Shown here: positions 26,269 to 34,872 of the stretch, piece after piece
How the letters are laid out: each line of letters begins with the position of its first letter
Position numbering within the stretch: the first letter of the stretch is position 1
Source: Alkalihalobacillus sp. BA299
GTDB taxonomy: Bacteria; Bacillota; Bacilli; Bacillales; Bacillaceae_F
Direction of reading: 5' to 3'
DNA: 64,000 bases
Assembly: GCF_017745675.1 (NCBI RefSeq)
Contig: NZ_JAFLJM010000005.1
Coordinates: 1 to 64,000 of the forward strand
Translations under genes and position numbers: made by a program
Notes under the pieces: model-generated
Seen by the model: the letters and a program-made list of their open reading frames with translations, nothing else
Told to the model about the DNA's origin: nothing
The model's database searches: none

Positions 26269-26312
26269 GTTACTACATGTTTGTTACTACATGATAGAAA
26301 GAGGCTAGAAGA

Positions 26313-27401
26313 ATGAATGACCGACAGTATATGGAACTAGCTATTCAAATTGCCCGTTCGGCAAATGGGCAAACATCGCCCAATCCACTTGTCGGAGCAG
26401 TTGTAGTAAAGGATGGACAAGTTATTGGGATGGGTGCTCACCTGAAAGCAGGTGAAGCACATGCAGAAGTTCATGCAATCCAAATGGCAGGAAAAAATGC
26501 TGAAGAGGCGACCATTTATGTAACCCTTGAGCCTTGTAGTCATCATGGAAGAACGCCACCTTGTGCCGATTTAATTATTCATTCACGCATAGAGCGAGTG
26601 GTCATTGCGACAACGGATCCGAATCCTAAAGTGAGTGGAGGAGGAATTGAAAAACTAAAGAACGCCGGCATTGAAGTTGAGGTTGGCTTAATGAAAAAGG
26701 AAGCTGACGAATTAAACGCAGTTTTCTACCATTATATTAAGACGATACGACCATTTGTCACGTTAAAATCCGCGGTTAGTCTTGATGGGAAAATTGCAAC
26801 AGTTACTGGAGATAGCAAGTGGATTACAAGTAGTGAAGCAAGAGAAGATGTTCATTATCTCCGGCACACACATGATGCTATCTTAGTCGGAGTAGGTACA
26901 GTTCTAGCAGATAATCCATCTCTGACAACGAGAATATCAGGCGGGGGCAAAAACCCAATTCGGATCATACTTGACTCGATGTTGAGAACTCCGCTAGAAG
27001 CGACGGTTGTCACTGATGGCAGATCCCCAACATGGATTATAACAACAGATCGTGCTGATATAAACAAAAAACAACAATTAGAGCAATTAGGTGTTACGGT
27101 GCTTTCTTTAGGGGAAAGTTTAGTGATTACAAAGCTTCTTGAACGTTTAGGAGAAAAGGGTGTTACATCTTTATTTGTTGAAGGTGGAGCCACAGTAAAC
27201 GCTAGTTTCTTAAAAGTGAAAGCCGTAAATCAAGTCATTACGTACATTGCTCCTAAAATCATCGGTGGGATAACGGCACCAAGCTCTTTTGGTGGTGAAG
27301 GCTTTCAAACGATGGCTGACGTGCTAGAACTTGATATTAAGCGAGTCGATCAACTAGGCCCTGACATAAAAATAATTTCGATTCCAAAGGGGGCAGAATA
27401 A
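26313..27401 (+). CDS. ribD: Bifunctional deaminase/reductase RibD
   Basis: RibD carries out the second and third steps of riboflavin synthesis. The N-terminal deaminase domain (about 1-145) has the zinc site A-H-A-E-V-H and E-P-C-S-H-H-G-R-T-P-P-C. The C-terminal NADPH reductase domain follows (K-S-A-V-S-L-D-G-K-I-A, and F-V-E-G-G-A-T near 290). Length, 362 residues, is normal. It is first in the rib operon under the FMN riboswitch, and ribE starts one base after its stop. Confidence 0.96.
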   Translation: MNDRQYMELAIQIARSANGQTSPNPLVGAVVVKDGQVIGMGAHLKAGEAHAEVHAIQMAGKNAEEATIYVTLEPCSHHGRTPPCADLIIHSRIERVVIATTDPNPKVSGGGIEKLKNAGIEVEVGLMKKEADELNAVFYHYIKTIRPFVTLKSAVSLDGKIATVTGDSKWITSSEAREDVHYLRHTHDAILVGVGTVLADNPSLTTRISGGGKNPIRIILDSMLRTPLEATVVTDGRSPTWIITTDRADINKKQQLEQLGVTVLSLGESLVITKLLERLGEKGVTSLFVEGGATVNASFLKVKAVNQVITYIAPKIIGGITAPSSFGGEGFQTMADVLELDIKRVDQLGPDIKIISIPKGAE

Positions 27402-27402
27402 C

Positions 27403-28056
27403 ATGTTTACAGGTATTATCGAAGAATTAGGTACGATTGGGAATATCAGACAAAATAATGAAGCAGTTGTTATGACAATTGAAGCCAATAAGATTTTAAA
27501 AGATGTACATTTAGGTGATAGCATCGCCGTAAATGGAGTTTGTTTAACCGTTACATCTTATGATACTCATCGGTTTACAGTTGATCTTATGCCTGAAACG
27601 GTGAGAAGCACAAGTTTAAAAAATTTACAACGTGGTTCAAAGGTGAATTTAGAACGTGCGATGGCTGCAAATGGCCGATTTGGTGGTCATTTTGTATCTG
27701 GTCATGTCGATGGTGTTGGGAAAATAAAAAAGCGAGAAGCTGTCGATAATGCTGTCTATTATCAAATAGAGATTTCCCCAGAGCTAAGAAGATATATTCT
27801 TTTTAAAGGGTCAATTGCAGTTGATGGTACAAGTTTAACAGTGTTTGGTGTCGATGAAACCTCTTTTACAGTTTCAATTATTCCTCACACATTAAGTGAA
27901 ACCGTCATAGGCGGGAAGCAACCTGGGGATATTGTAAATATCGAATGTGATATTGTCGGAAAATATATTGAACAGTTTATTACTCAACGGATGCCACAAC
28001 AAGGAACCAATCATTCACTAACAGAAAGCTTTCTAGAGGAACATGGGTTTAAATAA
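27403..28056 (+). CDS. ribE: Riboflavin synthase RibE
   Basis: This enzyme dismutates two lumazine molecules to give riboflavin. The 217-residue protein has two similar barrel domains: [10 protein letters not shown] with [13 protein letters not shown], and G-H-V-D-G with [13 protein letters not shown]. The C-terminal trimerisation helix is present. Confidence 0.96.
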   Translation: MFTGIIEELGTIGNIRQNNEAVVMTIEANKILKDVHLGDSIAVNGVCLTVTSYDTHRFTVDLMPETVRSTSLKNLQRGSKVNLERAMAANGRFGGHFVSGHVDGVGKIKKREAVDNAVYYQIEISPELRRYILFKGSIAVDGTSLTVFGVDETSFTVSIIPHTLSETVIGGKQPGDIVNIECDIVGKYIEQFITQRMPQQGTNHSLTESFLEEHGFK

Positions 28057-28072
28057 AAAAGGGGGGGATAAC

Positions 28073-29266
28073 ATGTTTGATCCAATTGAAGAAGCCATTT
28101 ATGAATTAATACAAGGTAGAGTAGTTATCGTATGTGATGATGAAGACCGTGAAAATGAAGGTGATTTTGTTTCATTAGCAGAGAAAACGACACCGGAAGT
28201 GATCAACTTTATGATCAAGTATGGAAGAGGCTTAGTTTGTACACCGATTACTGAGGAACGTGCAAAGCAATTAGACCTATTCCCGATGGTTGATCATAAT
28301 ACAGATCCACATGGAACGGCTTTTACTGTTAGTATTGATCACCATACTACAACTACAGGAATTAGTGCTCATGAAAGATCGGTAACGGTTCAAGCATTAA
28401 TTGATGAAGATACGAAAAAACATTACTTTAAACGACCAGGACATATCTTTCCTTTAGTAGCGAAAGATGGTGGAGTTTTGCGCCGGGCAGGTCATACAGA
28501 GGCCGCAGTTGATTTGGCTCGACTATCTGGAGCAAAGCCGGCGGGCGTTATTTGTGAAATTATTAAAGATGATGGAACGATGGCTCGCGTACCTGATTTA
28601 CGTAAAATTGCTGATGAACATAATCTAAAAATGATTACGATTAAAGATTTAATCGAATATCGCCATCGTAAAGATAAGTTAGTTGAAAGGGAAGTTGAAA
28701 TTAACTTACCGACCGAATTTGGTGATTTTAAAGCAATTGGTTATACGAATGTTCTAGACGGAAAAGAAAATGTTGCATTAGTAAAAGGAGAAATTCTTCC
28801 TGATGTACCCATACTTGTCCGTGTGCATTCTGAATGTTTAACAGGAGATGTATTCGGGTCACATCGTTGTGATTGTGGTCCACAATTACACGCAGCTCTT
28901 GCTCAAATCGAGCAAGAAGGAAGAGGAGTCCTTCTCTATATGCGTCAAGAAGGTCGAGGGATCGGTCTGATCAATAAGATGAAAGCTTATAAGTTACAGG
29001 AAGAAGGCTATGATACGGTCGAAGCCAATTTGAAATTAGGATTTGCCCCTGATCTAAGAGAATACGGGATTGGCGCACAAATTTTACGGGAACTTGGCAT
29101 AACAAAGATGAATTTATTAACGAATAATCCAAGGAAAATCAAAGGGTTAGCTGGCTACGGTCTTGAAGTAGTGGACAGAATACCCCTTCAATTGCCACAC
29201 AATGTTAATAATGAAGGTTATTTAAAAACAAAACATGAAAAGTTAGGTCATATGCTTCATTTTTAG
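28073..29266 (+). CDS. ribBA: Bifunctional DHBP synthase / GTP cyclohydrolase II RibBA
   Basis: RibBA supplies both precursors of riboflavin. The N-terminal DHBP synthase half (about 1-200) has [11 protein letters not shown] and R-A-G-H-T-E-A. The C-terminal GTP cyclohydrolase II half has the zinc site [17 protein letters not shown] and [11 protein letters not shown] 28073 follows GGGGGGG; an upstream in-frame ATG overlaps ribE. Length is 397 residues. Confidence 0.96.
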   Translation: MFDPIEEAIYELIQGRVVIVCDDEDRENEGDFVSLAEKTTPEVINFMIKYGRGLVCTPITEERAKQLDLFPMVDHNTDPHGTAFTVSIDHHTTTTGISAHERSVTVQALIDEDTKKHYFKRPGHIFPLVAKDGGVLRRAGHTEAAVDLARLSGAKPAGVICEIIKDDGTMARVPDLRKIADEHNLKMITIKDLIEYRHRKDKLVEREVEINLPTEFGDFKAIGYTNVLDGKENVALVKGEILPDVPILVRVHSECLTGDVFGSHRCDCGPQLHAALAQIEQEGRGVLLYMRQEGRGIGLINKMKAYKLQEEGYDTVEANLKLGFAPDLREYGIGAQILRELGITKMNLLTNNPRKIKGLAGYGLEVVDRIPLQLPHNVNNEGYLKTKHEKLGHMLHF

Positions 29267-29281
29267 AAAAAATAACTACGG

Positions 29282-29308
29282 ATATGAAGGGGAAAAAAAC
29301 CTTCATAT
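29282..29308 (+). other. Hairpin between ribBA and ribH
   Basis: ATATGAAGG pairs perfectly with CCTTCATAT across a 9-base A-rich loop, without a T-tract. It could tune ribH expression or mRNA stability; this is inference. Confidence 0.5.
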
Positions 29309-29327
29309 ACATAAGGAGGAAATAATA

Positions 29328-29798
29328 ATGGGAAAAGTATTTGAAGGAAATTTAGTAGGTTCAGGCTTAAAAGTAGGAATTGTAGTTGGTCGATTTAATG
29401 AATTTATTACGAGTAAATTATTAGGTGGTGCCGAAGATGCGCTTAAACGACATGGAGTAGCAGAGGAAGATGTTGATATCGCATGGGTACCAGGAGCGTT
29501 TGAAATTCCTTTGGCGGCAAAAAAAATGGCTGAAACGAATAAGTACGATGCTGTAATCACTCTGGGAACCGTCATTCGTGGCGCAACTCCTCATTTTGAT
29601 TTTGTATGTAATGAAGCGGCTAAAGGGGTTTCAAGTTTATCACTTCAAACGGGGATTCCAGTAATTTTTGGAGTGTTAACGACAGATACAATCGAACAAG
29701 CGATTGAGCGAGCTGGTACAAAGGCAGGAAATAAAGGTTGGGAAGCTGCAGCAGCAGCAATTGAAATGGCAAATTTAAGTCGCTCTTTTAATCAATAA
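29328..29798 (+). CDS. ribH: 6,7-dimethyl-8-ribityllumazine synthase RibH
   Basis: RibH joins the ribityl-uracil and DHBP to make lumazine and forms the capsid-like icosahedral shell. The 156-residue sequence has [31 protein letters not shown] and the C-terminal [13 protein letters not shown] precedes the ATG. Confidence 0.96.
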   Translation: MGKVFEGNLVGSGLKVGIVVGRFNEFITSKLLGGAEDALKRHGVAEEDVDIAWVPGAFEIPLAAKKMAETNKYDAVITLGTVIRGATPHFDFVCNEAAKGVSSLSLQTGIPVIFGVLTTDTIEQAIERAGTKAGNKGWEAAAAAIEMANLSRSFNQ

Positions 29799-29811
29799 AT
29801 ATATAGTTTTA

Positions 29812-29852
29812 AGGAAGAGCATGGTTGAAAAAAAACGCCATGTTCTTTTTTT
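29812..29852 (+). terminator. rib operon terminator
   Basis: AAGAGCATGG pairs with CCATGTTCTT (one G-T pair) across an A-rich loop and is followed by seven Ts. ribT lies about 170 bases further and probably has its own promoter or reads through. Confidence 0.75.
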
Positions 29853-30025
29853 ATTACATAAAAAAATACCTTTACCTATTAACCTTTTTAGCAAATTGAC
29901 ATATTTTATAAGTAACGTTTATCGTAATTTTTCATAAACATCACACAATCTTTGATAAGAATGTGATAAAATTTAGTTTGATAGCTTACGCATGACAGTT
30001 TAAGAAAGATTGAAGAGGGATTGGT

Positions 30026-30382
30026 ATGTTAATAAAATATAAATCTACTTACAGAAAGATTGCGATGGGGCTATTGTCGTACATGCCGAAGCAAAAAGAA
30101 ATTAAATTGTTACAGGAAACGATTGAGAAGTATGAGCATGATGACAGATGGCAGTTATTTTTGTGGAAAAAAGAGGATATTGTTGGTGTAATCGGTATAT
30201 ATGAAGACGGAGATGGCGACTATGTATTGTGTCATGTTTGTGTAAACCCTTCTTTTCGTGATGAAGGCATCGGAAAGCAGATGCTGCAAGCGGTACAAGA
30301 GAAAATTAAAGGGACGTTACGACCAAATCAAGATACGAAAGAGTTTTATGCAGCATGTTTGTTAGATGTCACGGGAGGTTGA
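30026..30382 (+). CDS. ribT: RibT, GNAT-type acetyltransferase-like protein
   Basis: RibT follows the rib operon in many Bacillus; its substrate is unknown. The 118-residue protein has a GNAT fold signature, with V-C-V-N-P-S-F-R-D-E-G-I-G-K-Q-M-L-Q near residue 80 as the acetyl-CoA pyrophosphate loop. GAGGG lies upstream of the ATG. Its TGA stop lies in the left arm of a large palindrome shared with the convergent ypuF gene. Confidence 0.88.
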   Translation: MLIKYKSTYRKIAMGLLSYMPKQKEIKLLQETIEKYEHDDRWQLFLWKKEDIVGVIGIYEDGDGDYVLCHVCVNPSFRDEGIGKQMLQAVQEKIKGTLRPNQDTKEFYAACLLDVTGG

Positions 30383-30483
30383 CTCAGGTAGTAAAGTGTA
30401 CCTCAAAGCCGATATATAGATGCTATAATTCCTAGCAGCTATATATCGTATAAATTTGAGGAGCGCATACACTTATTGAGTCA
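30380..30483. repeat. 104 bp palindromic element containing the stops of ribT and ypuF
   Basis: Terminal TGACTCA/TGAGTCA repeats enclose AAGTGTA/TACACTT, CCTCAAA/TTTGAGG and a perfect 10-base pair of arms, CGATATATAG/CTATATATCG. The TGA at 30380 ends ribT, and the TCA at 30481-30483 is the stop of ypuF on the other strand. It may serve as a bidirectional terminator or be a decayed mobile repeat. Confidence 0.7.
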
Positions 30484-31023
30484 GTCTTCTTTTTTTAATT
30501 TGGACATAATTCTGTTCTTGATTTTCTGTTGTTTTGCCCGTTCATTAATGACGTCTTCCCGATTACGAAGAGAATGTTTGTTGATGAGATAATTATTATT
30601 GAAATCACTAGATGTGCACCATTCAAGTTTGTGTAGTTTACAATGGTCCGTACATAATTCGAGAAGAGTTTGATCTTGAATCGGAATGTTGTAGTCTTGA
30701 TAAGGTGATTTGTCTTCGATATTTTTTCTGATTTCAGACAGGTCGATTAAAAGTTGTTCCTTATTCACACCTAAATCAGTAACTCTTGTTTTCTCTTTTT
30801 CTAAAAGCTTCTGTGCACTAGTGATCATACGCTTTGCACCTTCATAGTTGCTCCGGCGAAAATGATAAAGAGCAACAGCAAGTTGTATAAAACCAACCCA
30901 AACCTTTTCTTTGGCCCCTTCTTTTGATTTCCAATATTCTTCTAATACTTCATGACACTCAAAAAAATCACGCTCACCATGAAAAAAAATTAAATAATCG
31001 ATAAATGCTTGTGGATATCCCAT
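30481..31023 (-). CDS. ypuF: DUF309 protein YpuF
   Basis: This 180-residue DUF309 protein contains the family signature F-x-E-C-H-E-V-L-E-E-Y-W-K near residue 20 and W-V-G-F-I-Q-L-A-V-A-L-Y-H-F-R-R-x-N near 45-60, an all-helical fold of unknown function. The remaining C-terminal part is charged. The start follows GGAGGAATC on the minus strand. It is divergent from scpA, as in B. subtilis. Confidence 0.88.
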   Translation of the reverse strand: MGYPQAFIDYLIFFHGERDFFECHEVLEEYWKSKEGAKEKVWVGFIQLAVALYHFRRSNYEGAKRMITSAQKLLEKEKTRVTDLGVNKEQLLIDLSEIRKNIEDKSPYQDYNIPIQDQTLLELCTDHCKLHKLEWCTSSDFNNNYLINKHSLRNREDVINERAKQQKIKNRIMSKLKKED

Positions 31024-31179
31024 GAAATGATTCCTCCGTAGAGTAGTAAAAGTTAGTGAAAGTGTATCATATGTTATTTAGTTATGAAAATGACATAGAT
31101 CGAAAATATACAACTTTGGAGGATGAAATTGTGATATAATCCTGTCTAGCAACGGTTTTTAATAGAAATTGGTGATGAG

Positions 31180-31950
31180 ATGAGTATTCAATACAGTGTA
31201 AAATTGGACGCATTTGAAGGTCCATTAGATTTACTGCTTCATTTAATAAAACAAGCAGAAGTAGATATTTATGATATACCAGTAGCGAAAATTACGGATC
31301 AATATATGCAATATATTCGAACGATGCAAGAATTACAGTTAGATATAGCAAGTGAATATTTAGTAATGGCAGCTACACTACTAGCCATTAAGAGTAAGAT
31401 GTTATTACCGAAGCAACAAGAAGAATGGGATGACGATGGAGAGAGCTTTGAAGCAGATGAAGAAGATCCTCGTGAAGAGCTAATGATGCGTTTAATCGAA
31501 TATCGAAAGTTTAAAGAGGCTGCTATGGAGTTACAAGAACGCCAAGTTGAGCGTTCATTAATTCATACGAAACCACCTGTTAATCTGGAAAGATATTTTC
31601 CAAAAGAGGAAAGAAAAGAAGTAAGGCTAAAAGGTATCACTCTTTTTGATATGTTAGATGCTTATCAAACGATGCTTAAGCGTAAAAAAATGCAAGCCCC
31701 AGTTGCTAAAACGGTACGAGGGCAAGAGTATTCAATTGAGGCTAGAATGGGTGAAATAATGGAAGATCTAGTCCGAACAGGAGGGAAAAGAAATTTCTAC
31801 TCCTTGTTTCCGGTACGAGAGAGAGCTCATATCGTTATTTCTTTTTTAGCACTGCTGGAATTAATGAAGAAAAATGCAATCATTTGTGAACAGGAAAATA
31901 ATTTTTCAGACATCATGATCTACATCAAAGAGGAGGGGTCAATTCATTGA
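31180..31950 (+). CDS. scpA: Segregation and condensation protein ScpA
   Basis: ScpA is the kleisin that bridges SMC heads and, with ScpB, forms the chromosome condensin. The 256-residue sequence has the N-terminal kleisin motif F-E-G-P-L-D-L-L-L-H-L-I and A-S-E-Y-L-V-M-A-A-T-L-L-A-I-K-S-K-M-L-L (quoted in parts), and the C-terminal winged helix (V-I-S-F-L-A-L-L-E-L). It overlaps scpB by 4 bases. Confidence 0.96.
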   Translation: MSIQYSVKLDAFEGPLDLLLHLIKQAEVDIYDIPVAKITDQYMQYIRTMQELQLDIASEYLVMAATLLAIKSKMLLPKQQEEWDDDGESFEADEEDPREELMMRLIEYRKFKEAAMELQERQVERSLIHTKPPVNLERYFPKEERKEVRLKGITLFDMLDAYQTMLKRKKMQAPVAKTVRGQEYSIEARMGEIMEDLVRTGGKRNFYSLFPVRERAHIVISFLALLELMKKNAIICEQENNFSDIMIYIKEEGSIH

Positions 31951-32582
31951 CGCTATTTAATCCAATCAGTTTAAGTGAAATAAAAGGGATTATTGAAGGA
32001 TTATTATTTGTAGCTGGCGAAGATGGACTTACGGAAGAGCAGTTAGCAAAAATTTTAAAAGTTGAACGAGAGACGATACAAGATGCACTTAATGACTTAG
32101 AGAGGGACTTTAAAGAAGTAAATCGAGGACTTCAATTAATTGAAATAGCAGGATCTTATCAATTAACAACAAAGCCTGAGCATGCCATTTATTATCAACA
32201 GCTAGTAGAAGCCCCAGGACATACTGGCTTGTCTCAAGCTGCACTTGAAACGTTAGCTATCGTTGCTTATAAGCAGCCGATCACTAGGGTCGAAATTGAA
32301 GAAATACGTGGTGTAAAAACAGAAAAAGCCATCCAAACATTAACAGCTAAACTTTTAATAAAAGATGTAGGACGAGCAGAAGGCAGTGGCCGGGCGATAT
32401 TATATGGAACTACAAAAGAATTTTTAGATTGCTTTGGGTTAAAGTCATTAAAAGAGTTACCACCTTTACCAGACCAAGTAGATGAAGGGTTGCTAGGTGA
32501 AGAAGCGGATCTGTTTTTTAAGAAGTTTGAGGAAGGTATGGAGACTCTATTAGGTGACGAAACTAGGGAAAATAAGATCTAA
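31947..32582 (+). CDS. scpB: Segregation and condensation protein ScpB
   Basis: ScpB dimers bind the ScpA linker in the SMC complex. The 211-residue protein has two winged-helix domains, with G-L-S-Q-A-A-L-E-T-L-A-I-V-A-Y-K-Q-P-I-T-R and the G-R-A-E-G-S-G-R-A-I-L-Y-G-T stretch typical of the family. The TTG start overlaps the scpA stop, with GAGGAGGGG upstream. Confidence 0.96.
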   Translation: MTLFNPISLSEIKGIIEGLLFVAGEDGLTEEQLAKILKVERETIQDALNDLERDFKEVNRGLQLIEIAGSYQLTTKPEHAIYYQQLVEAPGHTGLSQAALETLAIVAYKQPITRVEIEEIRGVKTEKAIQTLTAKLLIKDVGRAEGSGRAILYGTTKEFLDCFGLKSLKELPPLPDQVDEGLLGEEADLFFKKFEEGMETLLGDETRENKI

Positions 32583-32635
32583 GAAGACATGTTATAATGG
32601 TAAATAAATAAAGTTTACAGGTGGGAGTGGTTGTT

Positions 32636-33022
32636 GTGATAATAATAAAGGCTGAAGGAATTGAACTTGAAAAGGAGAAGCCCAACACGTCTGAAGATTT
32701 CTTCAATCGTTCTACTGTAATTTATACGGACAACGGAAAAGAAAAAGAGCTGAATGTATTATATGTTCGTTTTTTTGATGAGAAATCATCAGAAATATCT
32801 CCATTTGCGGAAAATCCGATTATGACGATTGATCAAAAGGAAGTCTCTTTTAAAGATATAGTTGCATTGGTTTGTTTGTTGCAAAATCCAGGTAATAAGG
32901 AAAAAAAGCGAATTTACATTAATGAATTAAAAGAATTAGAGACGATCTTTAGAAAGGTCGATATTGAAAAAGTAAAAAAAATTATGACAGAACTCATCAC
33001 ACAAGGGAAAAGTCGATTGTAA
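32636..33022 (+). CDS. Uncharacterised protein between scpB and ypuI
   Basis: I do not recognise a family. The 128-residue product is soluble and charged, with a likely beta-rich N-terminal half (V-I-I-I-K-A-E-G-I-E-L-E; S-T-V-I-Y-T-D) and a helical Lys/Glu-rich C-terminal half. The GTG at 32636 is chosen because GGTGGGAG lies about 8 bases upstream; alternative starts lie 5 codons earlier. TATAAT at about 32592 could be a -10 element. The gene is not in this place in B. subtilis. Confidence 0.65.
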   Translation: MIIIKAEGIELEKEKPNTSEDFFNRSTVIYTDNGKEKELNVLYVRFFDEKSSEISPFAENPIMTIDQKEVSFKDIVALVCLLQNPGNKEKKRIYINELKELETIFRKVDIEKVKKIMTELITQGKSRL

Positions 33023-33115
33023 GATGTACATAAGAAGATTTCCTTGAATTTTAAGAAGGCGTTCTTGTCCAATGTGTCGTATAATATAATTAACATAAAA
33101 GTGGAGGTGTCACCA

Positions 33116-33607
33116 ATGGGAAACACATTGGTTGAAAGCCAATTGACTTTAGCACATGAGACTTTAAGAGATATTTGTGAAAAGGTTAGTGAATTTTTAA
33201 ATGAAAACACGCTGACGGATTTGTTAAGTGAAGATAATCAATCTGATAAGGATTATTTTAAAGCTGTTCTTTCCTCTTTACGTCGTGTTCTTGTATTTTG
33301 TGAAGAAGGTAAAGAAGCGAGTGAAGTTATATTAAATGGAAAAACATTCCGTAAAGCAGCAGCTGAAAAAACGTTATATTGGATTTACCATCATTGCATT
33401 GAGGAGTTTTTTAACCCTCGTATCGATAATTGGTATGAAGATAGCCGCTCGGCGTATACGGGAAAAAATGCAATTAAATTTTCTAAAGCGGTACCGAACT
33501 CATTAAGAGAATTAATGAAGACGATTGAAGGTCCCTTTCAAACGATCCGTGAAGAACTAGAGTATTACGAAACAGACTTTCATACTAAAATGATTCATTC
33601 CAAGTAA
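33116..33607 (+). CDS. ypuI: YpuI, DUF3907 protein
   Basis: This 163-residue soluble, helical protein fits YpuI (DUF3907), found after scpB in Bacillus and of unknown function. Landmarks are W-I-Y-H-H-C-I-E-E-F-F-N-P and the aromatic D-N-W-Y-E-D-S-R-S-A-Y-T-G. ATG 33116 follows GGAGGTG; the frame is open upstream but lacks a ribosome site. A hairpin terminator follows. Confidence 0.88.
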   Translation: MGNTLVESQLTLAHETLRDICEKVSEFLNENTLTDLLSEDNQSDKDYFKAVLSSLRRVLVFCEEGKEASEVILNGKTFRKAAAEKTLYWIYHHCIEEFFNPRIDNWYEDSRSAYTGKNAIKFSKAVPNSLRELMKTIEGPFQTIREELEYYETDFHTKMIHSK

Positions 33608-33608
33608 A

Positions 33609-33641
33609 CCAAGAGCGAAGCCCCCATGGCTTCGCTCTTGC
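33609..33641 (+). terminator. ypuI terminator
   Basis: AAGAGCGAAGCC pairs with GGCTTCGCTCTT across a short loop, a 12-base perfect stem. A T-run is weak. Confidence 0.7.
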
Positions 33642-33740
33642 TATTTGCTACTCATTTCTCGGTGAAGTTGGGTCGCATTCAGGCATCGTTGTTTCACTAG
33701 ACTCCGCCAATTTCATTAAGTAATAGCACTCTTCTCTTGC

Positions 33741-33792
33741 CATATGTGCCTAGGTTGTGACTTAATCACAAATGGAGGTTGTTTAGGCATAT
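33741..33792 (+). other. Nested hairpin before the sodF-like gene
   Basis: CATATGTGCCTA pairs with TAGGCATAT (2-base bulge) and encloses a perfect TTGTGA/TCACAA hairpin at 33755-33771. It lies about 40 bases before the superoxide dismutase start and may be an operator or leader structure. Confidence 0.45.
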
Positions 33793-33831
33793 AGTAATGC
33801 GATGACTGAATGTTGAAGGAGGCTACAATAA

Positions 33832-34728
33832 ATGGAAACCTATCAGGATCAATTTAATGTATGGGCCGAAAGCGTAGAGAAAGCTTGGGATCAATTAGAT
33901 GAGAAGGTGAAACAAAGTATAGACGAGAGAATAGTCCAAAGCTTTGAAGGAAAATTATTGGGCTTCAAAGAGTTGTTGGAACAACGAACAAGTATAGAGA
34001 CATTACAAATTGAAGCACAAACTTTATATCATACTTGGGAAGAAATTTATCAAAGTATGGATAGCAATCGAGGTAATCAAATGAACAGTACGCCACTTCA
34101 ACCTGTTCCGATCGGTGGACATCGGCTTCCACCATTACCATATCGTTATGACGCTCTTGAACCGTATATTGCTGCTGAAATTATGAGATTACATCATCAA
34201 GAACATCATCAAAGTTATGTAGATGGCTTAAACAAAGCAGAGAAAATGATGGAGCAGGCAAGAAAAACAGGTGATTTTAACCTCATTAAGCATTGGGAAA
34301 GAGAGGCTGCATTTAACGGAGCTGGACATTATTTACACACGATCTTTTGGAATAATATGAGTCCTAAAGGTGGAGGTGAACCAGTTGGAGAATTGGCTCA
34401 CCAGATAAGAAAAGATTTCGGAAGCTTTCAGCAGTTTAAAAAACATTTTTCAGAAGCAGCGAAAAACGTGGAAGCTGTCGGTTGGGCAATCTTAGTATGG
34501 TCACCAAGATCGCATCGATTAGAAATTTTGCAAGCAGAAAAACATCAAAATTTAAGTCAATGGGATGTTATTCCATTATTGGTTCTTGATGTTTGGGAGC
34601 ATGCCTATTACCTTCAATATAAAAATGAGCGTAAAGAATACATTAAAAATTGGTGGAATGTAGTCAATTGGCCAGATGTAAATGATCGATTTAAAAAGGC
34701 GAAAGAGCTACGTTGGCGACCTTATTAA
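33832..34728 (+). CDS. Fe/Mn-type superoxide dismutase with N-terminal extension (SodF-like)
   Basis: The C-terminal domain (about 95-298) is an iron/manganese superoxide dismutase. All four metal ligands are visible: His in M-R-L-H-H-Q-E-H-H, His in G-A-G-H-Y-L-H, and Asp and His in L-D-V-W-E-H-A-Y-Y. A helical extension of about 90 residues precedes it, as in Bacillus SodF proteins, in place of the short N-terminus of housekeeping SodA. The start follows GAAGGAGG. It is the first gene of the block lying between ypuI and dacB. Confidence 0.88.
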   Translation: METYQDQFNVWAESVEKAWDQLDEKVKQSIDERIVQSFEGKLLGFKELLEQRTSIETLQIEAQTLYHTWEEIYQSMDSNRGNQMNSTPLQPVPIGGHRLPPLPYRYDALEPYIAAEIMRLHHQEHHQSYVDGLNKAEKMMEQARKTGDFNLIKHWEREAAFNGAGHYLHTIFWNNMSPKGGGEPVGELAHQIRKDFGSFQQFKKHFSEAAKNVEAVGWAILVWSPRSHRLEILQAEKHQNLSQWDVIPLLVLDVWEHAYYLQYKNERKEYIKNWWNVVNWPDVNDRFKKAKELRWRPY

Positions 34729-34737
34729 ATTGAAGAT

Positions 34738-34758
34738 AGTGACTTAGTAATCACTTTA
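34738..34758. terminator. Small hairpin between convergent sodF-like and phosphatase genes
   Basis: AGTGA pairs with TCACT around an 8-base loop, followed by TTTAATT. It is weak. Confidence 0.35.
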
Positions 34759-34763
34759 ATTAC

Positions 34764-34826
34764 GCTGCCCTAAAAAAGTGCCATGCACCATACAACTTGA
34801 ATGGAGTTAGGCACTATTAGGACAGT
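34764..34826. repeat. Imperfect inverted repeat (63 bp)
   Basis: CTGCCCTAAAAAAGTGCC pairs with GGCACTATTAGGACAG, leaving one mismatch and a 2-base bulge. It lies between convergent genes and resembles the nested palindromes seen elsewhere in the window. Confidence 0.5.
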
Positions 34827-34872
34827 GTGTAAAAAAGCAGCTTAGATATTAAAGAGTGACTCTCGTTTTTGC

